A stretch of 64,000 nt of DNA from Sinonovacula constricta (lineage: Eukaryota; Mollusca; Bivalvia; Cardiida; Solecurtidae): the NCBI GenBank assembly GCA_007844125.1, contig CM017561.1:35535654-35599653 (forward strand), read 5' to 3'. Within the stretch, counting starts at the first letter, position 1; the number at the start of each line of letters is the position of its first letter. Below are positions 43,277 to 53,601 of this stretch, piece by piece. The notes under the pieces are model-generated. The model had not been told where the DNA came from. It saw only the letters and a list, made by a program, of their open reading frames with translations, and did no database searches. The translations under genes were made by a program, and so were the position numbers.

Positions 43277-45734
43277 GGTTGGTTGCTGAGCATCATAGGG
43301 CATCCAATATATGTTTTGAACAAAGTTAAGTATGTTAGTTTACATCTGTCGAGTACTTTGAAATCGAACTGAGCTAATATCTGTTTAAACAATGAAAGAC
43401 ATTAATAAAATGTCTTCCCTGAATAATCCCTAAATGCAAGTAGGTCCTTTCGTTTGTTTTTCTCAGTTTTTATGGTTGTACTCTTTGGAGGGTATGTTGA
43501 CTTGTCTGCCTTTCTTAGGATACCCAGCTTAACCATCATCAACAAACACTTCAATTTTCTTTTTTAAATAACATTTCTCTGTAATAAATGAATTTTAAGC
43601 TTATATTTATGCAAAAGTAAGAAATTTCACTGTTTGTAATTGCAATATCTACAAAAGAACAGATAATAAAGACCAAGAATTCCAACTAAAAAGGACCCAC
43701 CTACTGTTTGGAATACCTCGGATATTAACTTTACAAGGGAGACAATTTCCATTTCACCAATGTACCCCATTGGCCTTCCCCTTGTACAGAACATACACTC
43801 TACACTGCACCATTTGTACTGCTGTAATATTCTTGCACATCATGCTAACAGGTGAGAAAAACCCCTGCTTTATTCAAGTGGTTTGAAGTTGTAACATACA
43901 TGGTGAAATGTGGAAATGATGGGAATATTTTTTAACCAAATAACCACCTACAACTCATCGTCCATTTCTACAAAAAGCTTAAAAATTGATCTTGCTGATC
44001 TGGAGTTACACTATTTACCAAAGCCTGATCAATTCATGCTTAGCAGGTTTAGAGTTAAAAAACAACACATGTTGGTGTGTTTATTTATATCACCAATGCA
44101 AAAGACTTTTCTTTCAATATCTTGTTCCATTTATCAAAAGTTCTTTTAGGACATGCCTTTGTCCAGAGGGATATGGATAGAACAGTAATGAAGTATAATT
44201 TGATATGGGTGGATAAAAATATGGGATGTTTGGGTTTATTTTAGTTTCCAAAACCACCTCAGGTCCCCCAGCCTACACACTGTCATTTAAGAGTGAATCA
44301 TGAACACCTATTTTATTGTTAGGCAGGGGCTTTATGCGGTTAATGTACAGAGTGTCTCTTTTCTTTTGGTTGTGTAAGTAGGTCATGATATTGGGTACTT
44401 TTCTGCTGTGTTAAGTCTCTATTGTTGGGTTTATACACCTAAACTTTTTAAGCCTGATAAAATGGAGGCAGGAAAATATTGCCATCACTTTCTTGTTTGA
44501 AGACATGACCTGTTAAAGTTCCTTTTACATTATTCTAAGACTGGGTTAACCCTGATCAAGCTATTACAAGAAAAAGTTGATGCAGAGCATAGAAGTCGCT
44601 TGAAAATAATGTAAAACTGAATGTTATAAGCAGAGCATTCAACAAAAGAAAATCCTTTCACAATGCAGGTGCATATATGAGCCTTGACAATCTTATACCT
44701 TGGACCAACATTTACATTATTAATTTACAGAACAACTCAGTAAGTATATATACAGGTCTTGTTTTAACAAATAAATCATCAGCCAAATCAACTGTCCATA
44801 AAATATACTTAATACACAATAATTTTCCCTTTAATACTTATGAAATTTACCTGAATTGTTGGTCTAAGCCTGATCTTGTTGGTCATTTTTGGTCATTGTT
44901 TCGTATTTAAGCTCACTTACTTTGTATGTATTGATCCAAGTATGTACTTCAGGGTGCATATAAGTCAGAATTACTGGTCATTAAATGTAGGACATATAAA
45001 ATGTATCTCTCTGTTAGTCATAGCACACCGATTTCAGTCGGATGCAAGTTGAACTAGAAATCTAACTGTAAATTCATATTTAACATATTTTACATTGGCG
45101 CCGTTTGATGGAGGTCACCTGAGTGCCTGGAAATTCCAAACGGATGGAAAAAGCTCAATTACAGTACAATATGCATGGGAATTAGCTTGTATACCAATCA
45201 CAAATTGTCAGACCATTCTGTATTAAGTGCGCATGCACTAAATACATAGTTACCATAAAAAGTACAACAAAACAGTTTAAATCGTAACAAAACTTGAATG
45301 ACGAAATTTTATACATCTAGCTAAATGTTTCTGTATAAGTCTGTGATAATTAGTGCAGTCTGCCCTTGCATACAAATTAATGCAGTCATGTAATATAAAA
45401 TTGGAATCAACAATTTATATTAGTAAGGTTTTAATTGTGATTTTTGTCACAGTTCTTTATATTTATTGTTTTTAGCTTAAGTGGTTGTTGTCTTTAGAAA
45501 CAAAGGAAACCAATCACCATTATAGATATATTAACAATATGGTCATTTTACTGCTGAAATAGTATTAATATAACCATTAAAAAAATTGCTTCTCAAAGCT
45601 GTGATGTCACCCAATAGACATTTCCTTAACCAATTATATTTATATTGGTCGCCATAACGGCAACCCAATAACCAATACAAAATGTTAGTTGTCAGGAAAC
45701 AACTAAATGAAAAGGCGCCTATACAATTTTACTA
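43277..45734. other. Long stretch with few recognisable elements
   Basis: Foldback pieces lie at 43990-44060 (TGCTGATCTGGAGTTACAC) and 44855-44885. A GC-richer patch at 45025-45230 contains GATTTCAGTCGGATGCAAG and TTGGCGCCGTTTGATGGAG but has no open frame worth calling. Frames at 43910-44180 and 44677-44910 overlap the foldback pieces. Confidence 0.45.
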
Positions 45735-45835
45735 GAGACTATGCAGCAAATGAATGTTCTGTTTGATCAGACAGCTCTCAGCAGGAATGGCTGATTTGAA
45801 CCTAAACTTTTTTTCCTAAAACAAAGGTAACAGAT
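45735..45835. repeat. Foldback element copy (FB family)
   Basis: TCTGTTTGATCAGACAGCTC then CAGCAGGAATGGCTGATTTG, followed by CTAAACTTTTTTTCCTAA. The outer arm is partly lost. Confidence 0.5.
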
Positions 45836-46082
45836 AAAAAATGCCACCATCCAGACACCAAACTAAGCAAAGTTTAAAGGTTTCCACTAGGCAGCAGTTG
45901 TTACTGAATGATGACAGCTGAAAACTCAGCTCATCAGATGTCACCTATTAAATACTTTATAGTAGACAGTGACTGGGAACAAATTTTTCATTGTAAAGGA
46001 GGATTTAAACATGCTGGCAGGGCACTGTTTAACCGCCATACGGTGCTTGCGTGAATTGGATGGTTGCCTTATTATCTAAAAT

Positions 46083-46262
46083 CTAATTTAAATGGTATTC
46101 ATCTTCACCATAAGGCATTTGGAAGGCACAGCCCAATTCAGTTATTGTCAGGGTATTGAACCATGACTCTACAGGAATTTGACAGTCCCCATTTTTGTTG
46201 GGCGGTGTCTGGCCTGCCTGCATGTACTTGATACCTCTAGCAATGAAGTTTGGTGCAGTTAT
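46083..46262 (-). CDS. Candidate terminal coding exon, unknown protein
   Basis: On the minus strand the acceptor CATATTGTTACAG is followed by 59 open codons in phase zero, ending in TAG. The other two phases hit a stop within the first few codons. The peptide begins ITAPNFIARGIKYMQAG, runs through DCQIPVESWFNTLTITEL and ends in the acidic EDEYHLN. Its balanced composition (few Lys/Asn/Phe runs) is unlike chance frames here, and no repeat overlaps it. I do not recognise the family. No canonical AATAAA lies close after the stop. Earlier exons would be at higher coordinates. Confidence 0.42.
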   Translation of the reverse strand: MTAPNFIARGIKYMQAGQTPPNKNGDCQIPVESWFNTLTITELGCAFQMPYGEDEYHLN

Positions 46263-47076
46263 CTGTAACAATATGCGTGGGGACTGTACGATAAATATAT
46301 ATTTACCACAAGGTGCCTTCTGGCCATCAGCTGGTCACAAGTGGCTGTATAAACTGGTGTGCATATGGATTTTCACATAAATTATATTGGACAAAATTGT
46401 TCTGTTTGTAACTTTGTCATAAACCTGATCAATTGATATTTAGCAGATTAAGACCAGTTTTCACCAACTGATCTTAAGTAAGAATTGCTTAAATTTGCTC
46501 AAGTCAGTGATTTCAATGCACAATATTTTCGTTATGTGTCTGTATTTTTCCATGACACTTTAACTTTGCTACTTTGAGATCGAAATGACATTGAAACTTC
46601 ATAAATATGCTTAATTTTGTTGGTATAAAAATTGTGACTTCTGCTTAAGTCATGACTTAGTCTTAAGAATGGTTGGGGAATACGGGCCTAAGATTTAACT
46701 TCTACTTATTGGAAGCACTCTGGAGAACTGTGCCTACTAGTGAATGGGATTTTTATTGGGATATTAGTGTGGCAGGTAAAAACGGGAAACTGCAGTTGTT
46801 CTGTGAGACCTTTTTCATAGGAAAGAACCAAGCATTCCACTTCCACAATAGCTTGCAATTATAAGATGGTGGCAAGTATTTATACAAATTCGCGAGGTAG
46901 GGGGAGGTCTTGTTTAACAGGAAACTGAGGATGCCAATGTTAACAATTACAGATGTAACAGACAACAAGGAAGAGAGAAAAGTAGCAGATTGTCTAGTTT
47001 TCATCAGAGTTACGGTTGGTTACTCTAACATATCAATGTAATGAGTCGTAAATGTAAGAAAGTATTCCCAGAATAG
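46263..47076. other. Stretch without firm features
   Basis: It would be the last intron if 46083-46262 and 47077-47219 belong together. A foldback trace is at 46420-46460. The frames at 46673-46864 (plus) and 46753-47004 (minus) overlap each other, and neither is supported. Confidence 0.35.
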
Positions 47077-47219
47077 TCATCTCCTTGTTAAAAGCTCATC
47101 CTCTGTACGGTACCTTGGATGGACCTCTTTCTTGTGTATTGTATTACTGTACATTTCAGTAGGCACATAACTAACTATATTGTTTTTGGGGGAATATTGT
47201 TTTTCATTTTGTGATCTCT
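47077..47219 (-). CDS. Possible coding exon, unknown protein
   Basis: On the minus strand, after an acceptor-like TTGACTATGTATCAG, the frame reads SSVPHLKRSQNEKQYSP, then PTEMYSNTIHKKEVHPRYR and ...LLTRR before a stop. It is hydrophilic and unrelated to repeats here. It lies 815 bp upstream (in minus sense) of 46083-46262, but I see no strong phase-zero donor to join it to that exon. It could instead be a separate terminal exon or chance. Confidence 0.22.
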
Positions 47220-47339
47220 TTAAGTGTGGAACTGAACTCTGATACATAGTCAATAAGGACTTGCTCACAGGCTTAAATAGGCATTCTTCTTCACATTTTT
47301 TGTTGTCTTAAATTTTATGCATTTTCTTGTAGATGTTCT

Positions 47340-47430
47340 TTCTTAGTGATGCATTTTGCTTATATCTTGGCCTGCTAAGCATACATTGATCAGGATGTAG
47401 GTCCAGATCGGCCCTCTTAACCCTTTCATT
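47340..47430. repeat. Foldback copy preceding repeat R4
   Basis: GGCCTGCTAAGCATACATTG, ATCAGGATGTAGGTCCAGATCG, then CTCTTAACCC. A second small piece is at 47640-47690. Confidence 0.45.
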
Positions 47431-47640
47431 CATAGATCATCTATAATTTTGAAAAAAAAAATCACTTGATATTGTTTTTCTTTAAAAGGGATTAAAGGAT
47501 TTTATTTAAATGTATGTTCAACCTGTAATAATAGATTTAAAGCTGGACCAGTCTTCATATAAATCCTTAGTGATGCAGATTCTGCTAATGATTGTGAATG
47601 GTTGGTAAAGGTGTAAAATGGCTTATATACGCAGGAAAGG
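47431..47640 (+). repeat. Interspersed repeat R4, uninterrupted copy
   Basis: AGATCATCTATAATTTTGA, TGTATGTTCAACCTGTAATAA, CTAATGATTGTGAATGG and GTAAAGGTGTAAAATGG, ending CGCAGGAAAGGG. This is the same order as 11365-11540 plus 12186-12230, without the insertion seen there. Confidence 0.7.
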
Positions 47641-49039
47641 GTTAAGCTCGGAGCGGTCTGATCAGGATATTTAATTTATTAGTTTTTCTGTCAGGTGCAT
47701 TCAACTTAAAAAACGTTTTCTTTAAGTTGAAGTTTTTTTTAAGTTGCTTTTTGACAGCTTAAGTATTCTGGCATTTGTCAGAAAAGAGTAATTCATGTTA
47801 CAGGAGGTAGTTAACTATTTCTGAAGTACATCTGTATTACTGTTTGTACATAATGTTTAAAATGTGTTTTGTAAGTATATTGTTGTTTTTTTAAATAACA
47901 TCATGCTTTTTTGAGAAAAAAGTTCAGGCTAAATCACTAGAACCTTATGTTTGTTTGGATAAGGAAAATAAAATTAAAAACAAAAAAAATAACAAAAACT
48001 TACATTTTTAAGTCATTAGTACTATAATTATCAGCTGGTTGAACATTGCATACATATTTTTTTTTTTATTAAACGCAGAAGTGGTGATGAATTGAAAACA
48101 AAGACATAAGTTATTACTTTGTTAGTATCAAAAACTAATATCGACAAAGTTATTTTTGTATCTGCAATTCAAATGCATTGTTCCATTTTTATTTGGCTTT
48201 TATTTTGTAAAATCCAATAGACATGTCAAGAAAAGAAACCCAAAGTGCATCAGAGTTTAAATGTTCAGCTTACTTGAATAAACAATACCCCTATTTCAGG
48301 TCTGAACTGCTGGTTGGAGTTTATTCTTGTGGCCACAATTCAGAAGTTGAAAACAATAATCTGGAATATTTCCAATTAAGTTTGAATACTTAAACAAATT
48401 CCAAGTGCACAATAATTTAAGATTTACAATAAAATTTCACTAATGTTCTGTTTTATTCAGATTGTCAACTGTAGCAAAACAGTAAAGCTGTAATAGTTGA
48501 GTCTGAGGGTTAAGTCATGAATTATAAATTAATCCTTTCACTGCCAGGCACGAAGTTTCCAATATGTACCCATATTGCCAGGAACCGTCAGGCTCCAAAC
48601 ATTCAAGTATACCATCCGATGAAGTACTATCTAACATATGAATAACGTTTTTTGTTGAGTGTATTTTCTGGACCATTTTTTATTGTTGTTTTTTTTACCG
48701 CTATTCAACTCAATTTAACTCAACTTAATTGAACTACCACTCACTACATCGCCGTCTGCCATTTTGGAGAAAACAACAATTGCTCATGGAAAATACCACC
48801 ACCCTTGTTTCAAAATTTCAACACAGAACATATCAGTGATGTATTTTCTAATTTTAACCACGTAACTGCATAATGAAATTTCATTGTTTGAATATATATA
48901 AAATGTGTAACATCAATCTAGTTCTGGGTTATTTAACATATTGAAGAATTCCCAAAACAGATTTAGCCATCTTGAGGTCATTTTGTGCTGATAAGTCAGG
49001 CCGTCTTGATGACAGTGAAAGGGTTAAATGTGGTAATCA
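47641..49039. other. AT-rich stretch, nothing recognised
   Basis: No SINE head, array or convincing frame. The run GACAGTGAAAGGGTTAAATG just before 49040 is ordinary flank of the MITE-P copy. Confidence 0.5.
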
Positions 49040-49223
49040 TACATGTGAACTTTCCTACTTTTGGAGGGAGACTCCCTCTTTTAAGGTTCAAAATTATTTT
49101 AAAATGAGGGGTGTTTTAGACATTTTCAGAAATCTCCCTACTAATGGAAACAGATAACTTTCTTCTTTGTTAACATGAAAATAACAAATCTCCCACTTTG
49201 GCCTCAGAGACAGTTCACTTGTA
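49040..49223. mobile_element. MITE-P, second copy (inverted)
   Basis: The ends are TACATGTGAACTTTCC and AGTTCACTTGTA. The interior is the reverse complement of 1693-1896 (GGAGGGAGACTCCC now left, CTCCCACTTTGGCCTC now right). Confidence 0.7.
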
Positions 49224-49396
49224 TGGGTAATTACTTTCCTAAACACAAACTATGTGTAACAATGTCTATCCTTGTTTGGAGAAATTTGGGCATAATTTCT
49301 CAGCAAAAACTCCAACTTTAGTTTAAGAAAAGATGATTTTGAACACTACAATGCACATCAATTGTAAGACAGTACCAACTGTGTAATAAATTGTTT

Positions 49397-49893
49397 TAAT
49401 GGTGGTATCTGACAGTTTGGACCAAAAAATATTTTCATTAAACATCTTTATAAAATATTGTTACCTGAACAGCTCTCACAAAATGCTTTTTATTGTTGTA
49501 TTACACCTGTCTGAAAAGTGAACTATAACGCCACCATCGTCATTACAAAAATGTATTTCCTTTCTTAACCATGCTGCACAGTTGGCTTTTTTTAAACGAA
49601 GAAAACCACGTGACCACTTATGTTTTAGCTTATCCCTGTCATCCGTTGTGATGTCGATGTCTATTTTTAGCAGAAATCCCAATTATTCTTATTTATAGAT
49701 TTAAAAAGAATGAACATTTTAAGAGTTGATTAACGAGTTTTACTGCCCCAAAATTGAGATATGGTTGAAAATAGTCAAAGTTTAGACTACAGTATGATTT
49801 TTTCTACAGAAATTATGCCCAAACACCCCAAACAGAGGTCAGATATTGTTACATATATTAGATATAGGCAAACTGTCGGATACCACCTTTAAA
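49397..49893 (+). mobile_element. MITE-T copy, full length with TTAA at both ends
   Basis: The left end is TTAATGGTGGTATCTGACAG and the right end is CAAACTGTCGGATACCACC followed by TTTAAA. The whole interior aligns with 10336-10832 (CATTAAACATCTTTATAAAA, CCACTTATGTTTTAGC, TTCTTATTTATAGATTTAAA). This is the best copy for defining the family ends. Confidence 0.85.
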
Positions 49894-50394
49894 TAATCAA
49901 TTGTTCCAAATCTGTAGATTAACACAATAGGGATTTCTGTTAAAAATAGACATCGGGATTACCCGTATAATAACATGACAATTAGTTTAAAAATAGCTAA
50001 CTGTGCACTATGGCTTGGAAGTGAGATAGATGTTTGAAATAACAAGTGTAATGTTATGTTGCACTTGTCACAAAGATGGAGGACATTATAAACAGCATTG
50101 GTGGGATCCTTTCAGGCAGCTGTAATTTATTTTGTTGTTTGAGAGAAAATATAATGGCCCAAACTTAAAAATACATGTATCTATGGGGGCGTACTTTCTT
50201 CATAAACTCGTGTTTATGTCTAAATATGATTTATCTTTAAATAAGTTAAATACGTATTCGTTCTCTGATCTGCCTGAAGTGATCAAGCTTAGGCAAAAAG
50301 TGAAGATTTAGATCTGCCAGTAAGGGATGGATCAAGGGGGGTTTGGGTGTGTGATGATTTGTGATGCAACCCCCACCACCACCACCATCACCAA
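49894..50394. other. AT-rich stretch, nothing firm
   Basis: A foldback trace lies at 50270-50325. A short CCACCACCACCACC run is at 50372-50390. Confidence 0.5.
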
Positions 50395-50490
50395 CTAGGT
50401 AAAAGAGTAGAGTTGTGAAAACACATACATTTAAGCTTAAAAAAATACTTAACTTTTAAAGTAAATTTTGTCTGTTGCTTTTAGGTCGAA
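50395..50490 (+). repeat. Repeat R5, shared with 60303-60400
   Basis: AGGTAAAAGAGTAGAGTTG, AAAACACATACATTTAAGC, AAAGTAAATTTTGTCTG and TTTTAGGTCG match 60305-60397 in the same orientation at roughly 90 percent. The two copies diverge completely right after TTAGGTCG. Confidence 0.8.
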
Positions 50491-50538
50491 GTGAGGGTCC
50501 CTTATAGACACACAGTAAGGGACCCTAACTTCGACCTA
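50482..50538. repeat. 23-bp-arm perfect-type hairpin
   Basis: The left arm 50482-50504 starts TAGGTCGAAGTGAGGGTCC. The right arm 50516-50538 starts TAAGGGACCCTAACTTCG. They pair at 22 of 23 positions around an 11-nt loop (TAGACACACAG). It is the strongest local palindrome I saw. Confidence 0.93.
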
Positions 50539-50541
50539 AGC

Positions 50542-50544
<3 letters not shown>

Positions 50545-50581
<37 letters not shown>

Positions 50582-50735
50582 TTTACTGCAATAAAGATGG
50601 ATGGATCTTGATTCATAACCCCCACCAAAATTTTCTGGATCCTCCCCTGCTGCCATTTACAAGAAGGGAGTATATATATATATATATAATATATCTCCTG
50701 CTGCCATTTTCAAGAAGGGAGTATGCTATCTGACC
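50545..50735. repeat. AT dinucleotide tracts between a small duplication
   Basis: There is a (TA)n tract at 50545-50578 and another at 50671-50692. GCTGCCATTTACAAGAAGG at about 50648 recurs as GCTGCCATTTTCAAGAAGG at about 50702. Confidence 0.9.
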
Positions 50736-51445
50736 AGGATCTGCTTAGTCTTGAGCAAAATGTTGGCTAACCTTTTGACTGTATAAAAGCTGCAGTTCCT
50801 GGTAAGACAGTTTCCAGCAGAAACTTGCTGAGCAAAAGCTTCACTATTTGTCAAGATCTTAACAATGTGTCTTAGCAGCTAAAACTGAAACATTCGTCTC
50901 TAGATGTTGAACACAAAACATGCAATCATTGGATTTCCTTTGCCTTTATTGCCCTTAGTTTTTATCAACTTTAATTAATCTCTGGGATAGTTGTCAATGT
51001 TTCATGGCAGAATAATCAAGATTATTGGATTAAATCTTGTCTGTAAGATGCTGTGCCACTTAAACCTCTGAATTATTGTCACTGGTTCCATCAACAGTTC
51101 AACATAAATACTTTGTTATGCATCTTTCAGCTGTAGGTGAGCTGGGAACTGTAATATTCACTGCAGAGTCTCTGGCAATCCACCTTAGTAACAGTACAGG
51201 CATGTTTCTGTATATCTGCAGATTACAGGTCTTGATTGTATGCAGTCTTAGTATTGTTTAAGACAAAAAATCCAGTTTAAAATTGTCACTTTATCATTGA
51301 AAAGTGTATTATGAGGCGTTTGACCAAATTTCCAAACATTTACCAAAAATATCATTTATGCAGTCTAATCACCAATGTGTGTTTGAAAATAAAGAGTAGT
51401 CTTTAATTCCATGTATGATTTTTGAAGACGACTGGCATACTAAAG
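50736..51445. other. Foldback pieces then unrecognised sequence
   Basis: Foldback pieces lie at 50727-50760 and 50800-50880 (GTAAGACAGTTTCCAGCAG). At 51076-51261 both strands are open for 35-60 codons with acceptor-like signals. The conflicting readings make an exon call unsafe. Confidence 0.35.
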
Positions 51446-51664
51446 CTGCAATAGCTCAAGTGGTAGAGCGTTGGCTTGCAGTCGGGAAGTCGCGGGTTCA
51501 AACCCCGGCTGGATCAAACCAAAGACTTTAAAGTTGGTAGTAGTAGCTTCCCTTCTAACACTCAGGGCTAAGGGGACAGCATTACGCCTGACTCTTTGAT
51601 GTCAGTATAATGGACCGGCTGGGTTCAGTCCCTGGGCACCTCATGAGTGTCCCTGTGCTATAAT
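51446..51664 (+). mobile_element. SINE-A copy, 3' truncated
   Basis: The head is AGCTGCAATAGCTCAAGTGG with GCGGGTTCAAACCCC, and the body runs to CACCTCATGAGTGTCCC. It stops at GTGCTATAATTTTTTA, losing the last ~50 bp. Confidence 0.9.
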
Positions 51665-51712
51665 TTTTTATAGGATTACATTTGTTTCATGACGGCATCA
51701 AATTGGGGTTTC

Positions 51713-52326
51713 AGGAGGCATCAGTGACGTAGTGCTAGAGTCATTGATTTATAACTCCTCTGACCACTTAGCCTCTCACCGCATAGGTTTGAGTCCCATT
51801 CGGGGCAAAGCACTTAATGTGGGAAGGTCTTCCAGCAATCGGAACTCCTCGGGTAATTCTGTCCTCGGGACAATCATCCCTCAGATGTATCTGGTGCAAG
51901 GATACGTGCTCAAATCTCCATCGTTTTGTTCGCCGGAAGAAGAATATGCCTGAGTAGTTCGCACAAAACATAAACAATGCCATCGTTTAACAGCTGTGCT
52001 GGGTAAATAAAAATCGGATGATTTTAATTTGAAGCCGCCACAAATTGAAGTTTTACTGGCATCGTACTGTAGTGAGCTGTCACCCGAACTGCCATCTTTG
52101 TTTTGACGTCTGTCTCAAAAGAAGTCCCATTTAGATAAATGGCCGAGGTGATCCAACTGCCTACATGCATCCGAGAGATGATTCGTGAATTATCCGAGGT
52201 GTTCCGATTGGTCTTCCAGCTGACCTGCGGTATGCCGGGTGGTTCTTCCTCCACAAAAACAGCTGGGCGTCACTATAACGATCATAATTGGTCAATGCAA
52301 TGTATTACAAAAACAAACGAAAACAA
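51713..52326 (+). mobile_element. SINE-C copy split by a DNA element
   Basis: The left half is 51713-51835: head GGCATCAGTGACGTAGTGC, then TAGCCTCTCACCGCATAGG and CACTTAATGTGGGAAGG. The right half is 52211-52326: TCTTCCAGCTGACCTGCGG, AGCTGGGCGTCACTATAACG, then TACAAAAACAAACGAAAAC. The halves join cleanly once the element at 51836-52210 and one copy of GTCTTCCAG are removed. Confidence 0.9.
51836..52210. mobile_element. 375-bp inverted-repeat element, 9-nt TSD (MITE-M)
   Basis: The left end is CAATCGGAACTCCTCGGG and continues TAATTC. The right end is its inverted complement, GAATTATCCGAGG then TGTTCCGATTG, giving about 24-bp terminal repeats with two mismatches. GTCTTCCAG flanks it at 51827-51835 and 52211-52219. 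A 9-nt TSD suits Mutator-like elements, while an 11-nt reading (shorter termini) is also possible. The interior is rich in CpG compared with its surroundings and has no transposase frame, so it is non-autonomous. This is the only copy in the window. Confidence 0.85.
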
Positions 52327-52736
52327 ATATCTTAGAGTAGTCCTTAATTCCATGTATGATATTTGTAGATGTCAGGCATACTAAAGCTGTGTTGTTTTTG
52401 CTATCAGATTACATGATGATCATGATGGCATCAAATTATGGTTTCACTGATGTACTGAGATCTGTGGAGGTTGCCGTCTTGAAAAAGTGTCAAATGAAAT
52501 CATAAATGTAAGCTTGTCGCTAACAGTGATTGTTGAATCTTCAGCCAGACATCAGTCAACATAAAAATTCACTACTTGTAATATTAGACAGTTGACATTT
52601 ATGTAATAACAGACAATGCTCTGGAATTCTGTAACATTGGAAGGGTCGGTAAGATAAATATTTTAAACAAAAGCAGTTTTTTACCGCTGTCGCTATTTAA
52701 GATTTATTTATAAAATGGCACGTTTACTAAACGAAA
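52327..52736. other. AT-rich stretch, nothing recognised
   Basis: AGTAGTCCTTAATTCCATGTATG at about 52337 repeats 51398-51420, a short local duplication. There is no coding signal. Confidence 0.5.
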
Positions 52737-53200
52737 TGTAACAGAAACAACAAGCCAGCGACAAACTAGTACAATAATGTTTTATTTCAATAAACAATTA
52801 AATCTATGGCATAATAAAACAATAACAAGTAAATGAGACAAAATTTCAGAAAGCAAAATAAATGTTAGCCTACAGTTTGTCCCTTTAGGTGGTGTCGCTT
52901 TAATAGTCCAATTAATAATCCAATGTCGAATAATCCTGAAGAGTTTTCGGTAGAATGTCCTCGTAGATAAGCACAGTTGAAATAATCCAAAGGTAGAACA
53001 ATACACAATGTAAATGATATAATTCCAAATTCAGCACTTTAATATTTATATCACAGAAGAATAATAGTAAGTCCACGTAAGTTCCAACACAGAAAGATTT
53101 AATATAGAAGCTGAAAGTATTTCCAAACTATATGTTCAAACTCTAAAGCAAACTTTTATCCAAACTCTTTATCCAAACTTCCTTTAAATTGGCAAACACG

Positions 53201-53215
53201 CCCTTATATATACCC
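53201..53215 (-). promoter_or_regulatory. TATA box of the probable LTR
   Basis: The minus strand reads GGGTATATATAAGGG. It sits just downstream of the heat-shock elements and upstream of the presumed start site near 53175. Confidence 0.6.
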
Positions 53216-53222
53216 AAATAAT

Positions 53223-53230
53223 TTCTAGAA
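53223..53230 (-). promoter_or_regulatory. Heat-shock element dimer TTCTAGAA
   Basis: A perfect two-pentamer inverted HSF site, 8 nt from the TATA box. A half-site-rich stretch (GTTCTAGAGCTTC) continues up to 53248. Confidence 0.5.
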
Positions 53231-53261
53231 CGCAGAAGCTCTAGAACTTTTATGAAGCCCA

Positions 53262-53274
53262 GAACATTCTCGAA
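53262..53274 (-). promoter_or_regulatory. Heat-shock element trimer
   Basis: The minus strand reads TTCGAGAATGTTC, which is exactly TTCnnGAAnnTTC, the three-pentamer site bound by trimeric HSF. It is about 50 nt upstream of the TATA box in the minus sense. Confidence 0.6.
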
Positions 53275-53601
53275 GACCAGTTAAAAATAAACAAATGAAC
53301 TTTCTTGCATGATCCCTTTTCTTTCTGGCAGTTACGTGAATGCTATGTCATCAAAACCACAACGGTAAACAACTCTTAACCTGACTACATAACAGAAGAT
53401 GTTAAATAGCATGTAAAGACTCACAGCAATTGTTGATTGAAAAAGCCAACAACATCCAGCATGGATAGAACCTCAAAGTTGTTGGGAAAAATTCACGAAT
53501 AAAAAATTCACATATCAAAATAATGATAACAACAAATGATGTCATGTATCGTTCGGTTATGTCATGAACACCAGGTAAGAAAATCAAACAGAAAATCAAA
53601 C

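Larger units (their letters stand above)
52737..53394 (-). mobile_element. Probable solo LTR (~658 bp) of an LTR retrotransposon
   Basis: Read on the minus strand it starts TGTTATGTAGTCAGG and ends GTTTCTGTTACA, the TG...CA layout of an LTR. In order it contains two heat-shock-type elements, a TATA box (53201-53215), about 410 nt of leader-like sequence without a convincing frame, and AATAAA (plus TTTATT, 52779-52784). A GT-rich run, TTGTACTAGTTTGTCGC, follows just before the end. Promoter plus polyadenylation signal inside one TG...CA unit is the signature of an LTR. The flanks GAAA (52733-52736) and GAAG (53395-53398) are a 4-nt near-TSD. No internal retroviral-type region is adjacent, hence solo. 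Alternatively it is a small gene promoter with a short non-coding transcript. Confidence 0.6.

Noticed and set aside
51076..51261. Exon with acceptor CATCTTTCAG on the plus strand
   Set aside because: The minus strand is equally open through the same bases, so the signal cannot be assigned.
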